Assembly: GCF_900156065.1 (NCBI RefSeq)
Contig: NZ_FTNF01000024.1
Coordinates: 1 to 64,000 of the forward strand
DNA: 64,000 nucleotides
Reading direction: 5' to 3'
Origin: Micromonospora avicenniae
Lineage (GTDB): Bacteria; Actinomycetota; Actinomycetes; Mycobacteriales; Micromonosporaceae
Positions 1 to 8,443 of this stretch are shown here, one piece after another. Positions within the stretch are counted from its first letter, which is position 1, and each line of letters begins with the position of its first letter. Made by a program: the position numbers and the translations under genes. The notes under the pieces were generated by a model. The model saw nothing but the letters and a program-made list of their open reading frames with translations, was not told where the DNA came from and searched no databases.

Positions 1-90
1 GGCGTGGGGCTGCGGCGTGGGGCTGCGGCGTGGGGCTGCGGCGTGGGGCTGCGGCGTGGGGCTGCGGCGTGGGGCTGCGGCGTGGGGCTG
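1..90. repeat. Tandem array of a 13-bp G-rich unit
   Basis: Six full copies plus a 12-base copy of the unit GGCGTGGGGCTGC lie head to tail with no mismatch. The array begins at the window edge, so its true length is unknown. Every unit has a GGGG run on the + strand, so G-quadruplex formation is possible. The last unit shares its CTG (88-90) with the start of the hairpin at 88-127. Perfect identity between units points to recent expansion by slippage. Confidence 0.95.
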
Positions 91-127
91 ATACCTCAGA
101 GGCATAAATATGCCTCTGAGGTATCAG
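88..127. repeat. Perfect 17-bp-arm hairpin, dispersed element copy 1
   Basis: Left arm CTGATACCTCAGAGGCA (88-104) and its exact complement (111-127) flank the 6-base loop TAAATA. A second copy lies at 42846-42889 with the same loop and core. Two stem positions differ between the copies and both differ as complementary pairs, so pairing is conserved rather than sequence. There is no T-run after the stem. It could be a bidirectional terminator, a REP-like element or a protein-binding palindrome. Confidence 0.9.
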
Positions 128-272
128 GCCCCCGAGCAACCTGGCCGCTAGCGCACATCCCGAGCCCGACTCGGCGGCACGTGCCGGCCGGGTGGCCGGC
201 GGCTGGAGGAATCTCGGCGCGCCAACCGGGTAACCGCCGGGGTCCGCATGTCGCGACCGGGGAGGGACGTCG

Positions 273-1127
273 ATGGGCAGCGCACCACAGGGAAACGTGG
301 ACACCGTCGTACTGATCCACGGGCTGTGGATGACCTCGCGGAGCTGGGAACACTGGGTCGAGCGTTACCAGGCGCGCGGCCTGCGGGTACTCGCCCCCTC
401 CTGGCCCGGCATGGAGGGCGAGGTCGAACAGCTACGCGACGACCCCACGCCGATCGCGAAGCAGCGGATCGCCGACATCGTCGACCACTACAAGCAGATC
501 ATCCAGGGCCTCCCCCGGCCACCGATCATCATCGGGCACTCCTTCGGCGGTCTGATCACCCAGATCCTCGTCGACAGGGGGCTCGGCGCAGCCGCTGTCG
601 GCGTCCACCCCGCTCCCATCAAGGGCGTGGCCAAGTTGCCGCTCAGCACCCTGCGCTCCGGGTTCTCGATCCTGCGCAACCCGGCGAACCGGCACCGGGC
701 CGTCCCGTTCACCCAGGACGACTTCCACTACGCGTTCGGCAACACCATGAACCGCGCCGACTCCGACCGCGCCTGGCAGCGCTACGCGGTCCCCGGCGCC
801 GGGCACGTACTCTTCGAAGGCGCCTTCGCCAACCTCGACCCGAACTCGGCCGCCGACGTGTACACCCGCCGCGACGACCGGGCTCCCCTGCTCCTGATCG
901 CCGGGGGCGCCGACCACGTCGTCCCGCCCGGGGTCGTACGCAGCAACGCCGCGCTCTACACGAAGTCCCGGGCGCTGACCGCGTACCACCCGTTCCCCGG
1001 CCGGTCGCACTTCACCGTCGGCCAGGAGGGCTGGGAGGAGGTCGCCGACTACGCGCTGAACTGGGCGCTGGAGGCGGCCGCGATGCCGCGCGCAGAGACC
1101 ATTTCGAGCGAGAGCCCGCGACGCTGA
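273..1127 (+). CDS. Alpha/beta hydrolase
   Basis: A 284-residue serine hydrolase of the alpha/beta fold, probably a soluble esterase or lipase-like enzyme. The oxyanion-hole motif HGLW lies near residue 16. The nucleophile elbow GHSFGG places the catalytic serine at residue 90. The acid is likely in the segment LLLIAGGADHVVPP and the histidine in GRSHFT near the C-terminus. There is no signal peptide. An earlier start at 248 is in another frame; the ATG at 273 has GGGAGG about 10 bases upstream. The gene is convergent with the S9 peptidase. Substrate cannot be read from the sequence. Confidence 0.9.
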   Translation: MGSAPQGNVDTVVLIHGLWMTSRSWEHWVERYQARGLRVLAPSWPGMEGEVEQLRDDPTPIAKQRIADIVDHYKQIIQGLPRPPIIIGHSFGGLITQILVDRGLGAAAVGVHPAPIKGVAKLPLSTLRSGFSILRNPANRHRAVPFTQDDFHYAFGNTMNRADSDRAWQRYAVPGAGHVLFEGAFANLDPNSAADVYTRRDDRAPLLLIAGGADHVVPPGVVRSNAALYTKSRALTAYHPFPGRSHFTVGQEGWEEVADYALNWALEAAAMPRAETISSESPRR

Positions 1128-1182
1128 CTCCGGCCCGGCGCCGGCCGCTCACCGCGACCTCAGCCGCCGCGCACACCCGCAG

Positions 1183-3282
1183 CTACCGCTGGAAGACCTG
1201 AGCGCGCTCGCTCGCGTCGGCAGCAGGTTGGCGCGGTACACCCTGGCCCAGCGGCGTCAGCTTGCGCCAGAGGAACTCCAGCGTCAGCGCCCAGACGAAC
1301 GCGTGCTGCTCGTTGTCGGCCGCCCCGCCGTGCCCGCCCTCGATGTTCTCGTAGTAGGAGACGTCGTGGCCGTGCTCGCGCAGCCGGGCCGCCATCTTCC
1401 GGGCGTGACCCGGATGCACCCGGTCATCCCGGGTCGAGGTGACCAACAGGACCGGCGGATACGCCGACCCGCTGCGGATGTTGTGGAACGGCGAGTACTC
1501 CCGCAGGTAGGCCCAGTCCTCCTCCCGGTCCGGGTCGCCGTACTCGGCCATCCACGAGGCGCCGGCGAGCAGCCGGTGATAGCGGCGCATGTCCAGCACG
1601 GGCACCTGAGCGACGACCGCGCCGAAGAGCGCCGGATAGCGGGTGAGCATCACGCCCATCAGCAGACCGCCGTTGCTGACGCCCTCGATGCCGAGCTGCG
1701 CCGGCGTGGTGATCCCCTGCGCGACCAGGTCGGACGCCACCGCCGCGAAGTCCTCGTACGCCCTCGGCCGGTTCTCCCGCATCGCGGCGTGATGCCATCG
1801 TGGGCCGTACTCGCCGCCGCCGCGGATGTTCGCCACCACGAAACTGCCGCCGCGTGCCAGCCAGCCCCGGCCGACGGCTCCGTCGTAGTCCGGCGTCAGT
1901 GGAATCTCGTATCCGCCGTACCCGGTAAGAAGCGTCGGGCCGGTGGTGGTGGACTCGCGCCCCACCACGAAGTACGGCACCCGAGTGCCGTCGGCCGACG
2001 TGGCGAAGCACTGACGTACCGCCAAATTTGCGGCGTCGAAGGACGGCGGCTCCCGCTTGAGGACCTCGACCGGGCCACCGATCCGGCCGAGTCGCAGCGT
2101 CGCGGGCTGGAGGAAGCCCTCCGAGGCGAGCAGGTACTCGTCGCCCAGGTCGGGGTCGGTCTCCACGAGCCGGCTGTGCTCGTCCACGGGCACCCCCGCG
2201 AGCGGCTCCCGCCGCCACCCGGTCTCGCCGGGCGTCAGCACCGTCAACCGGCTCCGCACGTCGACGAGGGTCGCCACGATCAGATGGTTGCGGGTCCAGA
2301 CGTGGTAGCTCAGGGCGGTGCGCTCGTCGGGACGGAACAGCGGTGTCAGCTCCCGCTCGCCGGCGAGGAACGCGTCGAACCGGGTCGCCAGCAGGGCACC
2401 CGCGGGATGGGTCACCCCACCGACCCGCCACGGCGAGCGGAGCCGGACCACCAACCACTCCCGGTGTACGTCCCACGAGGCGTCCTCCGGCACAGGAATT
2501 CGCACCCGCTCCCCCGCCTCCGTCAGTAGGAAGTTCTCCGTCCGGTAGAAGTCCAGGCTGCGGCCCACGAAGTCACGCACGAACCCCGGCGTCGGATCGT
2601 GCGAGGCGTAAACGGCGACATCATCGGTCTGGGCCTCGTAGACGACCTCGGCCTCGGCCAGCGGCGTGCCCCGCCGCCATCGCTTGGCGACACGCGGGTA
2701 GCCGGAGGTGGTCAGCGAGCCGGGCCCGAAGTCGGTGGCCACGTAGATGTGATCCTGGTCGATCCAGCCGGCGGCACTCTTCGCCTCCGGAAGGGTGAAG
2801 CCAACGGGCACGAACTCCCGGCGGTTCAGATCGAATTCACGGATCACCGTCGCGTCGGCGCCACCCCGGGACAGCCTGATCAGGCAGCGCTGGTATCCGG
2901 GCCGGAGCACCGTGGCCCCGCCCCAGACCCAGCTCTCCCCCTCCTCGGCGGCCAACGCGTCGACGTCGAGCAGCACGTCCCACTCCGGCTCCCGCCGGCG
3001 ATACTGGTCGAGAGTGGTTCGACGCCAGAGCCCGCGCGGATGCGCGGCGTCCCGCCAGAAGGTGTAGTAGAAGCGATCCCCGCGCCAGCCCGGGTAGGGA
3101 ATGCGCTCGTCGGCGTCGAGGACCTGGCGGATTTCGGCCCGCAGCGCGGCGAACCGCTCGCCACCGGTCAGCGCGGCGAGGGTCTCCGCGCTGCGATCCC
3201 GAACCCACTGGGCAGCTTCCGCCCCGTCGAGGTCCTCCAACCAGAGGTACGGGTCATCATCCTCATCGATCCGTTCCGTCAC
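1183..3282 (-). CDS. Prolyl oligopeptidase family serine peptidase (S9)
   Basis: A 699-residue cytosolic peptidase with the normal two-part S9A architecture: an N-terminal seven-bladed propeller (about 1-420) gating a C-terminal alpha/beta hydrolase domain. The N-terminal YLWLED motif is typical of the family. The nucleophile is Ser536 in GVSNGG, the acid lies in the RDDRV motif (619/620) and the base is His651 in GGHGG. It should cleave short proline-containing peptides. The GTG start at 3282 has no clear ribosome site; an 11-bp palindrome TATCCCGGATA (3292-3302) sits just upstream, so a very short leader or local operator is possible. Divergent from the M50 protease gene. Confidence 0.93.
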   Translation of the reverse strand: MTERIDEDDDPYLWLEDLDGAEAAQWVRDRSAETLAALTGGERFAALRAEIRQVLDADERIPYPGWRGDRFYYTFWRDAAHPRGLWRRTTLDQYRRREPEWDVLLDVDALAAEEGESWVWGGATVLRPGYQRCLIRLSRGGADATVIREFDLNRREFVPVGFTLPEAKSAAGWIDQDHIYVATDFGPGSLTTSGYPRVAKRWRRGTPLAEAEVVYEAQTDDVAVYASHDPTPGFVRDFVGRSLDFYRTENFLLTEAGERVRIPVPEDASWDVHREWLVVRLRSPWRVGGVTHPAGALLATRFDAFLAGERELTPLFRPDERTALSYHVWTRNHLIVATLVDVRSRLTVLTPGETGWRREPLAGVPVDEHSRLVETDPDLGDEYLLASEGFLQPATLRLGRIGGPVEVLKREPPSFDAANLAVRQCFATSADGTRVPYFVVGRESTTTGPTLLTGYGGYEIPLTPDYDGAVGRGWLARGGSFVVANIRGGGEYGPRWHHAAMRENRPRAYEDFAAVASDLVAQGITTPAQLGIEGVSNGGLLMGVMLTRYPALFGAVVAQVPVLDMRRYHRLLAGASWMAEYGDPDREEDWAYLREYSPFHNIRSGSAYPPVLLVTSTRDDRVHPGHARKMAARLREHGHDVSYYENIEGGHGGAADNEQHAFVWALTLEFLWRKLTPLGQGVPRQPAADASERAQVFQR

Positions 3283-3568
3283 CTACGCAACTATCCCGGA
3301 TAGGCGAGCCGGCTTCGTGGCCGGTACCTGTCGGCATGACGACGCACGTCGGCTCACCATCCGCTGGGCGACTCACCGGCGCCGTCGACCCCTCGCGGGC
3401 GAGCCAGAGCGCCGGGCCAGGAAGCGGACGCGCGGGTCGTTTCGTGCTACCAGCCGCACGGGGCGGCCGGACGATGTTCTCGATGCCGATGGGTTCTAGC
3501 AGTCACACCGCCCACCGGGTGACGGTTGCCCCTGGCATGTCCGGACGCTGCACGGGTATCACTCGCTC
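3283..3568. other. Divergent intergenic region
   Basis: This 286-bp stretch separates the divergent S9 peptidase and M50 protease genes and must hold both promoters. The only structure seen is the palindrome TATCCCGGATA at 3292-3302 near the peptidase start. The short reading frames inside have no recognisable product. Confidence 0.6.
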
Positions 3569-4714
3569 ATGAGGGCGAGTTTTCGGCTCGGGCGGGTCGC
3601 GGGCGTGCCCGTCGGGGTCAACTGGAGCGTCCTGGTCATCTTCGCGTTGATCTGGTGGGGCCTCGCGGCGAGCCAGTTCCCCCGCTCGTACCCCGACCGG
3701 CCGGTGATCCTGTACGTGCTGGCCGGGCTGGTCGCGGCGGTGGTCTTCTTCGTCGGGCTGCTGGCCCACGAGGTCTCCCACGCGATCGTCGCCAAACGCA
3801 ACGGGCTGGAGGTCGGCGGCATCACGCTGTGGCTCTTCGGCGGGGTGGCCGAGCTGCGCGGCGAGGCGAAGGACCCGGGCGCGGAACTCCGCATCGCCGG
3901 GATCGGCCCGCTGGTGAGCTTCTGCATCGGGCTCGTCTTCGGCGCGTTCGCCATCATCCTCGCCCAGGTCGGGTACCGCGGGCTCGCCCTCGGCGTGCTG
4001 GCCTGGCTGGCCGGCATCAACATCCTGCTGGCGGTCTTCAATGTGCTGCCCGCGGCCCCGCTCGACGGCGGACGGTTGCTACGCGCGGGGGTGTGGCGGT
4101 GGACCGGTGACCGGACCAAGGCGACGGTGGTGGCGGCCCGCGCCGGCTGGGTGTTCGGAGCGCTGCTCATCGGCCTGGGCCTCTGGCAGTTCCTGGCCGG
4201 CGTCGGGTTCGGCGGGCTCTGGCTGGCGCTGATCGGCTGGTTCCTGATCGGCGCCGCCGCGATGGAGGAGCGGCAGGCCCGGATGGGCAGCGCGCTGCAA
4301 GGTGTCCGGGTGGGCGACGTGATGACGGCGCAGCCGCAGACCGTGTCGGCGGACATGACGGTCGCCGACTTCGTCGACCGGTACCTCTTCGCGTACCGGC
4401 ACTCGGCGCTGCCGCTCACCGAGGACGGGGGGCGGCCGATCGGGCTGGTGACCCTGGACCGCGTACGCGGGATACCGCCGGAGCGCCGGTCGGCGACCAC
4501 GCTGGCCGAGGTGGCCTGCCGGGAGGAGCAGCTGGTGCTCGCCAAACCGGACGAACAGTTGAACGAGCTGCTGCCCCGCCTCAATCAGTGCGCCGACGGA
4601 CGCGCGCTGGTGGTGACCGAGGGGCAACTGGTCGGCATCGTCTCGCCCAGCGACATCAGCCGGGCGGTGCAGCGGGGCAGCCTGCGCGACCAGATGGCCG
4701 GCGACCGAAGGTGA
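3569..4714 (+). CDS. Site-2-type intramembrane zinc metalloprotease with CBS pair
   Basis: A 381-residue M50-family membrane protease (Rip3-like layout). The zinc motif HEVSH is at 67-71 inside the second hydrophobic segment. The third ligand is Asp166 in NVLPAAPLDGGR, followed by further membrane segments to about 235. The C-terminal part (about 245-370) is a tandem CBS domain facing the cytosol, which in this family binds adenine nucleotides or similar ligands and tunes activity. Such proteases cut anti-sigma factors or other single-pass proteins in the membrane. No substrate gene is adjacent. It is convergent with the Nudix gene, 36 bp away. Confidence 0.93.
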   Translation: MRASFRLGRVAGVPVGVNWSVLVIFALIWWGLAASQFPRSYPDRPVILYVLAGLVAAVVFFVGLLAHEVSHAIVAKRNGLEVGGITLWLFGGVAELRGEAKDPGAELRIAGIGPLVSFCIGLVFGAFAIILAQVGYRGLALGVLAWLAGINILLAVFNVLPAAPLDGGRLLRAGVWRWTGDRTKATVVAARAGWVFGALLIGLGLWQFLAGVGFGGLWLALIGWFLIGAAAMEERQARMGSALQGVRVGDVMTAQPQTVSADMTVADFVDRYLFAYRHSALPLTEDGGRPIGLVTLDRVRGIPPERRSATTLAEVACREEQLVLAKPDEQLNELLPRLNQCADGRALVVTEGQLVGIVSPSDISRAVQRGSLRDQMAGDRR

Positions 4715-4750
4715 CCCGGGCGGCCACCGCGCGGACAGGGCGCCCGACCG

Positions 4751-5452
4751 TCACGGTGCCGCAACGGTGAGCAGCCCGCGCAGCGTGGCCCGGCTCCACG
4801 CCGCGATGGTGAACGAATCCGTGATGACCCCGTCCCGGATCAGGTCGCCCACCCGCTGCACCGGGTAGGTGCGCACCGCACGGATGCCCTCGTCCGCGTC
4901 CGGCGGCCCGAGCTCGGTGATCTCCGCCAGGTACAGCCGCACCTCGTCCGTCGACGTCCCGGTGTCCGGGTGCATCGACCCGAGCTCGACCAGCCGGGCC
5001 GGAACCACGCCGATCTCCTCCTGGAGTTCCCGGGCGGCCTGCTCGGCCGGCGGCACACCCGCCTCGCCGAAGCCGCGGGGCGCCTCCAGGTGCCAGCGGC
5101 GGGTGGCGTGCCGGAAGTGTTCGATCAGGACGATCGTCCGGTCGAGCACCGGCAGCAGCACGACCCCGTCCGCTCCGCCGCTGGGCATCTTGCGGATGTA
5201 CGTGCCGAGTCCGCCGCCGGGAAACCGGACCGGGTCGCGGACCAGCGTCAGGTACTCGTCCTGGTAGACCACGCCCACGCGGCTCCACTCCGGCGGCAGC
5301 CCGCGGGCCCGCAACGCGGCGGCCTTCGCCTGCTCCGCGGCGGTCACCTGCTCCACGTCGTCCAGGATCCGGATGGCGGCGTCGGCCGGGTCGGCGAAGT
5401 ATTCGGGTAGCCGTTTCCGCAGGTCCAGGTAGTCATCCCAGCCACTACTCAC
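4751..5452 (-). CDS. Nudix hydrolase (ADP-ribose pyrophosphatase-like)
   Basis: A 233-residue protein with a Nudix fold at about 100-210. The Nudix box runs from GFGEAG through REL and EE to GV. The core catalytic residues REL..EE..G are present, but the glutamate expected seven residues into the box is a valine, so metal binding may be somewhat altered. The N-terminal 90 residues are charged and not recognised. The start codon lies inside the end of the upstream unknown gene with an 8-nt overlap, so the two are translationally coupled. The likely substrate class is ADP-ribose or another nucleotide sugar, but this is not determined. Confidence 0.88.
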   Translation of the reverse strand: MSSGWDDYLDLRKRLPEYFADPADAAIRILDDVEQVTAAEQAKAAALRARGLPPEWSRVGVVYQDEYLTLVRDPVRFPGGGLGTYIRKMPSGGADGVVLLPVLDRTIVLIEHFRHATRRWHLEAPRGFGEAGVPPAEQAARELQEEIGVVPARLVELGSMHPDTGTSTDEVRLYLAEITELGPPDADEGIRAVRTYPVQRVGDLIRDGVITDSFTIAAWSRATLRGLLTVAAP

Positions 5453-6950
5453 CGTCGTCTCCCTGCGGTCGGTCGATGTTGGCGTTGGAGTCCCGTCCGG
5501 CGGCCCCGTCCACCAGCGGGAAGCCCGCCTCCCGCAACCGGCGGACGAGTTCCCGCCAATCCTCCCCCGCGCGCAGCAGATGCACCCGCATCACGTCGAT
5601 CCCGGTCCCCAGCTCCGCCTCGGCCCGCCGCTGGTCCCGGCCCACCACCGCGAAGCGCACCACGGCCGTCGCGCCCCGGGCCACCACCTCGGTGGCCACC
5701 TCGCCGATCAGCTCGATCCGCGGGTCGCCGTCGAAGACGACCGAGACGCTCGAACCGAGCACCTCGACGGTGACCCGGATGGCCGGCTCCCACGCCTGCA
5801 TGCGTTCCAACCGCCGTTCCCCGACGATGCCGGCGAGGCGCCGGGCCAGGGCGACGTACCGGTCGTAGACCAGTTGGCCCCGGGCCACGAAGTCGAACGG
5901 GTCGTCGAGCAGTTCCTGAAGGCCGTCGACGTAGGCTCGCCACTCGTCGGTCGCCCGCGCCTGCTGGACGTGGTGCAGGTCGATCCCGGTGAGGTCGATT
6001 CGCAGCGGCAGCTGCGCCAGGTCGAAGGCGTACGGCCGCAGCGTACGCAGCAGCGTGAGGAGGTCGTCCATCCCCCGCTCGGGCGGCCGCTCCCGGCGGT
6101 ACTCCTGCATCGCGGTGCGCCGCAGCGAGTCCGTGGGAATCAACGCGTACCCGTCGACGGCGTCCGGCAGCGTGGTGTTGTACCGCAGGTCGACCAGTTG
6201 TTTGAGCTCGGCGACCAGCGGCGCCTCGGCTCTGAACTTGCCGTCGGCCGGATTGGTTTCGGGTTCGACGAGGAACTCGCGGTAGAAGCCGTCGCGGTCG
6301 GCCTGGTCGGCGTCGAGCGCCCACTGGTTGACGTCCCGAAACCGGCGTTTGAGTACTGGCACGGCCTCGTCGTCCAGGCTCAGGTCACGCTGGAGCTCAC
6401 CGAGGTCGAGCGCGGGCAGTTGAAGCAGGAACCGGCGGAACTCCGCGAACATCAGCCGCTGGGTGAGCCGTTCGTTCTCCGCGTCGTCCCAGGAGAGCCG
6501 GATGCAGCGCAGCTCGTCCACCTCGTCGAGGACACTCAGCCACGCCCGCCAGCCGGCTGCGTCGACGCCGAACCGGGGCGCCGCCGCCGGATCGCGTTCG
6601 CGCAGCAGGAACGGGACGAGGACGCTCTCGGCCAGCATCGTGCGGAACGCGTCCCGCTGCGGGCCGGAGTCGATGAAGTCCTGGTAGACGACAGGATTGT
6701 TGAAGAAGTAGGCCCGGTTCACCACGACCTGCTCGGCGTTCAGAATGGAGCGCAGGTACTCGGCTCGGGCGTCCTGCCGGCGGCGGCGTTCGATGTCCCG
6801 ATAGGACTGCCTGCGCCGGAGCATCTGCCCGAGCAGATCCTGGGTCACCCACTGGTTGTCGAGACACTGGGCGACAACCGTGATCGGCGCGAGGTCACGG
6901 TTGACGATCGGTACGAGGCGGCCATCGAGTTCGCCGATCTCCTGAGCCAT
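5445..6950 (-). CDS. Conserved protein of unknown function, coupled to Nudix gene
   Basis: A 501-residue hydrophilic protein that I do not recognise. It has no signal peptide or clear membrane segment. An arginine-rich helix (RRRQSYRDIERRRRQDAR) lies near residues 46-63, followed by long predicted helical stretches and a C-terminal beta-rich part (about 400-470). I chose the ATG at 6950 because GAGGAG stands 5 bases before it on the minus strand; an in-frame ATG at 6962 would place that site inside the gene. It overlaps the downstream Nudix gene by 8 nt. Upstream sequence contains a TATAAGT box near 7025. The pairing implies a shared task, possibly nucleotide signalling or defence, but that is a guess. 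Confidence 0.8.
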   Translation of the reverse strand: MAQEIGELDGRLVPIVNRDLAPITVVAQCLDNQWVTQDLLGQMLRRRQSYRDIERRRRQDARAEYLRSILNAEQVVVNRAYFFNNPVVYQDFIDSGPQRDAFRTMLAESVLVPFLLRERDPAAAPRFGVDAAGWRAWLSVLDEVDELRCIRLSWDDAENERLTQRLMFAEFRRFLLQLPALDLGELQRDLSLDDEAVPVLKRRFRDVNQWALDADQADRDGFYREFLVEPETNPADGKFRAEAPLVAELKQLVDLRYNTTLPDAVDGYALIPTDSLRRTAMQEYRRERPPERGMDDLLTLLRTLRPYAFDLAQLPLRIDLTGIDLHHVQQARATDEWRAYVDGLQELLDDPFDFVARGQLVYDRYVALARRLAGIVGERRLERMQAWEPAIRVTVEVLGSSVSVVFDGDPRIELIGEVATEVVARGATAVVRFAVVGRDQRRAEAELGTGIDVMRVHLLRAGEDWRELVRRLREAGFPLVDGAAGRDSNANIDRPQGDDGE

Positions 6951-7096
6951 GCTGCTCCTCAATGGACGCAGAGAGGGGATGTCTCAGGCAATCATCCCGA
7001 CGAGCGCGCGAAAAGCGACCCGACTTATAGTCCGGAATCCGCCCGCAGGAAGCCCGGGAGCGGGACCAACCGGACGGCGAGTGCCGGGGTGACCGG

Positions 7097-8443
7097 TCAG
7101 CGCGGGAAGTACCTGTCGAGCAGCTCGGTGCGGAACACCCCGCGCGGGTCCAGATGGGCCAGCAGGGCGGCGAAGTCCGCGTACCGCGGGTAGGCGGCGG
7201 CCACCTCGGCCGGGTCGATCGCGAAAACCTTGCCCCAGTGCGGTCGCGGCTGAAACGGCGCGAGCCGCTCCTCGACGGCGGCCACCACGGGTAGCACCAC
7301 GGCGGGGTCGTCGACCCAGGTGAAGTGCACGGCGAGGCTGTCCCGGTCGTGGTTCGGGCTGAGCCAGAGCCGGTCGGCCGCCACCGTACGCAGCTCGCAG
7401 ATCTGCAGCACCGGCGCGATCAGGTGCGCGATCGGGTCGAGCGCCGCGAGCGCCTGCGCCGCCGCGGCGCGGGGCAGGTGATATTCCGACTGCAACTCGT
7501 CGCCGCTGCTCGGGGTGAAGCCGAGCTGGAAGTGCGGCAGCCGCTCGTGCCACGGCCCGGGCACGCCCAGCTGCGGCGTGCAGTTCTGCGCCGGCATTCC
7601 GGGCACCGGGTGCTGCGGCGCGTCGGCCGCCGTCGTACCGAGCCAGTCGGGTGACGGCGCCGCCTCGTCGGCCCGCTGTTTGCGCCACACCTGGTTGAAC
7701 CGAGGCGTTCGCCAGTCGGTGAAGAGGCTGACGCTGTACGCCGAGCCGAGCGCCGCGTCGACGTGCTCGCGCGGCAGGTCCAGCTGGACGTACTGGCGCA
7801 CCTCGAAGGTGGGCAGCAGATCGAGGGTGACCCGGGTGACCACGCCCAGCGCGCCGAGACCGACGACCATCCCGGCGAAGGTGTCTCCGTCGATGTCCCG
7901 GTCGACCCGGAGCAGATCGCCGTCGGCGGTGACGAGTTCCAGCGCGGCGACGGAGGTACCCAGGTTGCCGTTGGCCTCGCCGGAGCCGTGGGTGCCGGTG
8001 GCGATCGCCCCGGCGACCGAGATGTGCGGCAGGGAGGCGAGATTGGCCAGCGCGTACCCCTCGGCGTGCAGGCGGGTGGCCACGTCCCCGTACCGCAGTG
8101 CGGCGGCGACCGTGACCTGCCGACGATCCCGGTCGATGGTGATCTCCGACGGCAGCCCGGCCAGGCTCACCAGGTCGCCGTCGGTGTCGCCGAGCCGGTT
8201 GAAGGAGTGCCCGGTGCCGACCACGCGGACCCGCTCGGCGGCGGCCACCAGCCGACGCAACTGGTCCACGCTGGTCGGCCGGTGGAACCGGCGCGCCGAG
8301 TAACGCACGTTCCCGGCCCAGTTGCGGCGGGGCACGTCGGCACCGGCGCCGGTCGGCACGGAGGCGTCCGAAACCGACCTGCCGGCCGAGCCGGTCGGCC
8401 CGCCGGGCATGGCGGCATTGGTCAGTTCGTCGGCGGTGGTCAC
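7097..8443 (-). CDS. FAD-linked sugar/alditol lactone oxidase (AldO/ALO type)
   Basis: A 448-residue VAO-family flavoenzyme. The N-terminal FAD-binding domain (about 30-200) carries GTGHSF, whose histidine is the usual covalent flavin site. The C-terminal D-arabinono-lactone-oxidase domain ends with the HWGK motif near residue 415. It should oxidise an alditol or aldonolactone with oxygen and release hydrogen peroxide. The first 40 residues are a low-complexity extension. The GTG start at 8443 has GGGAG upstream and overlaps the stop of the previous gene as GTGA. A longer open frame upstream is only the shadow of that gene. The exact substrate (xylitol, gulonolactone or similar) is unknown. 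Confidence 0.9.
   Translation of the reverse strand: MTTADELTNAAMPGGPTGSAGRSVSDASVPTGAGADVPRRNWAGNVRYSARRFHRPTSVDQLRRLVAAAERVRVVGTGHSFNRLGDTDGDLVSLAGLPSEITIDRDRRQVTVAAALRYGDVATRLHAEGYALANLASLPHISVAGAIATGTHGSGEANGNLGTSVAALELVTADGDLLRVDRDIDGDTFAGMVVGLGALGVVTRVTLDLLPTFEVRQYVQLDLPREHVDAALGSAYSVSLFTDWRTPRFNQVWRKQRADEAAPSPDWLGTTAADAPQHPVPGMPAQNCTPQLGVPGPWHERLPHFQLGFTPSSGDELQSEYHLPRAAAAQALAALDPIAHLIAPVLQICELRTVAADRLWLSPNHDRDSLAVHFTWVDDPAVVLPVVAAVEERLAPFQPRPHWGKVFAIDPAEVAAAYPRYADFAALLAHLDPRGVFRTELLDRYFPR

Noticed and set aside
1..90. CRISPR array
   Set aside because: Units are 13 bp with no spacers.
5580..7193. A 537-residue plus-strand frame opposite the unknown 501-residue gene
   Set aside because: Histidine/arginine/valine-biased shadow. 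The minus frame has better codon use and a good ribosome site; residual doubt is small because that gene is itself unrecognised.
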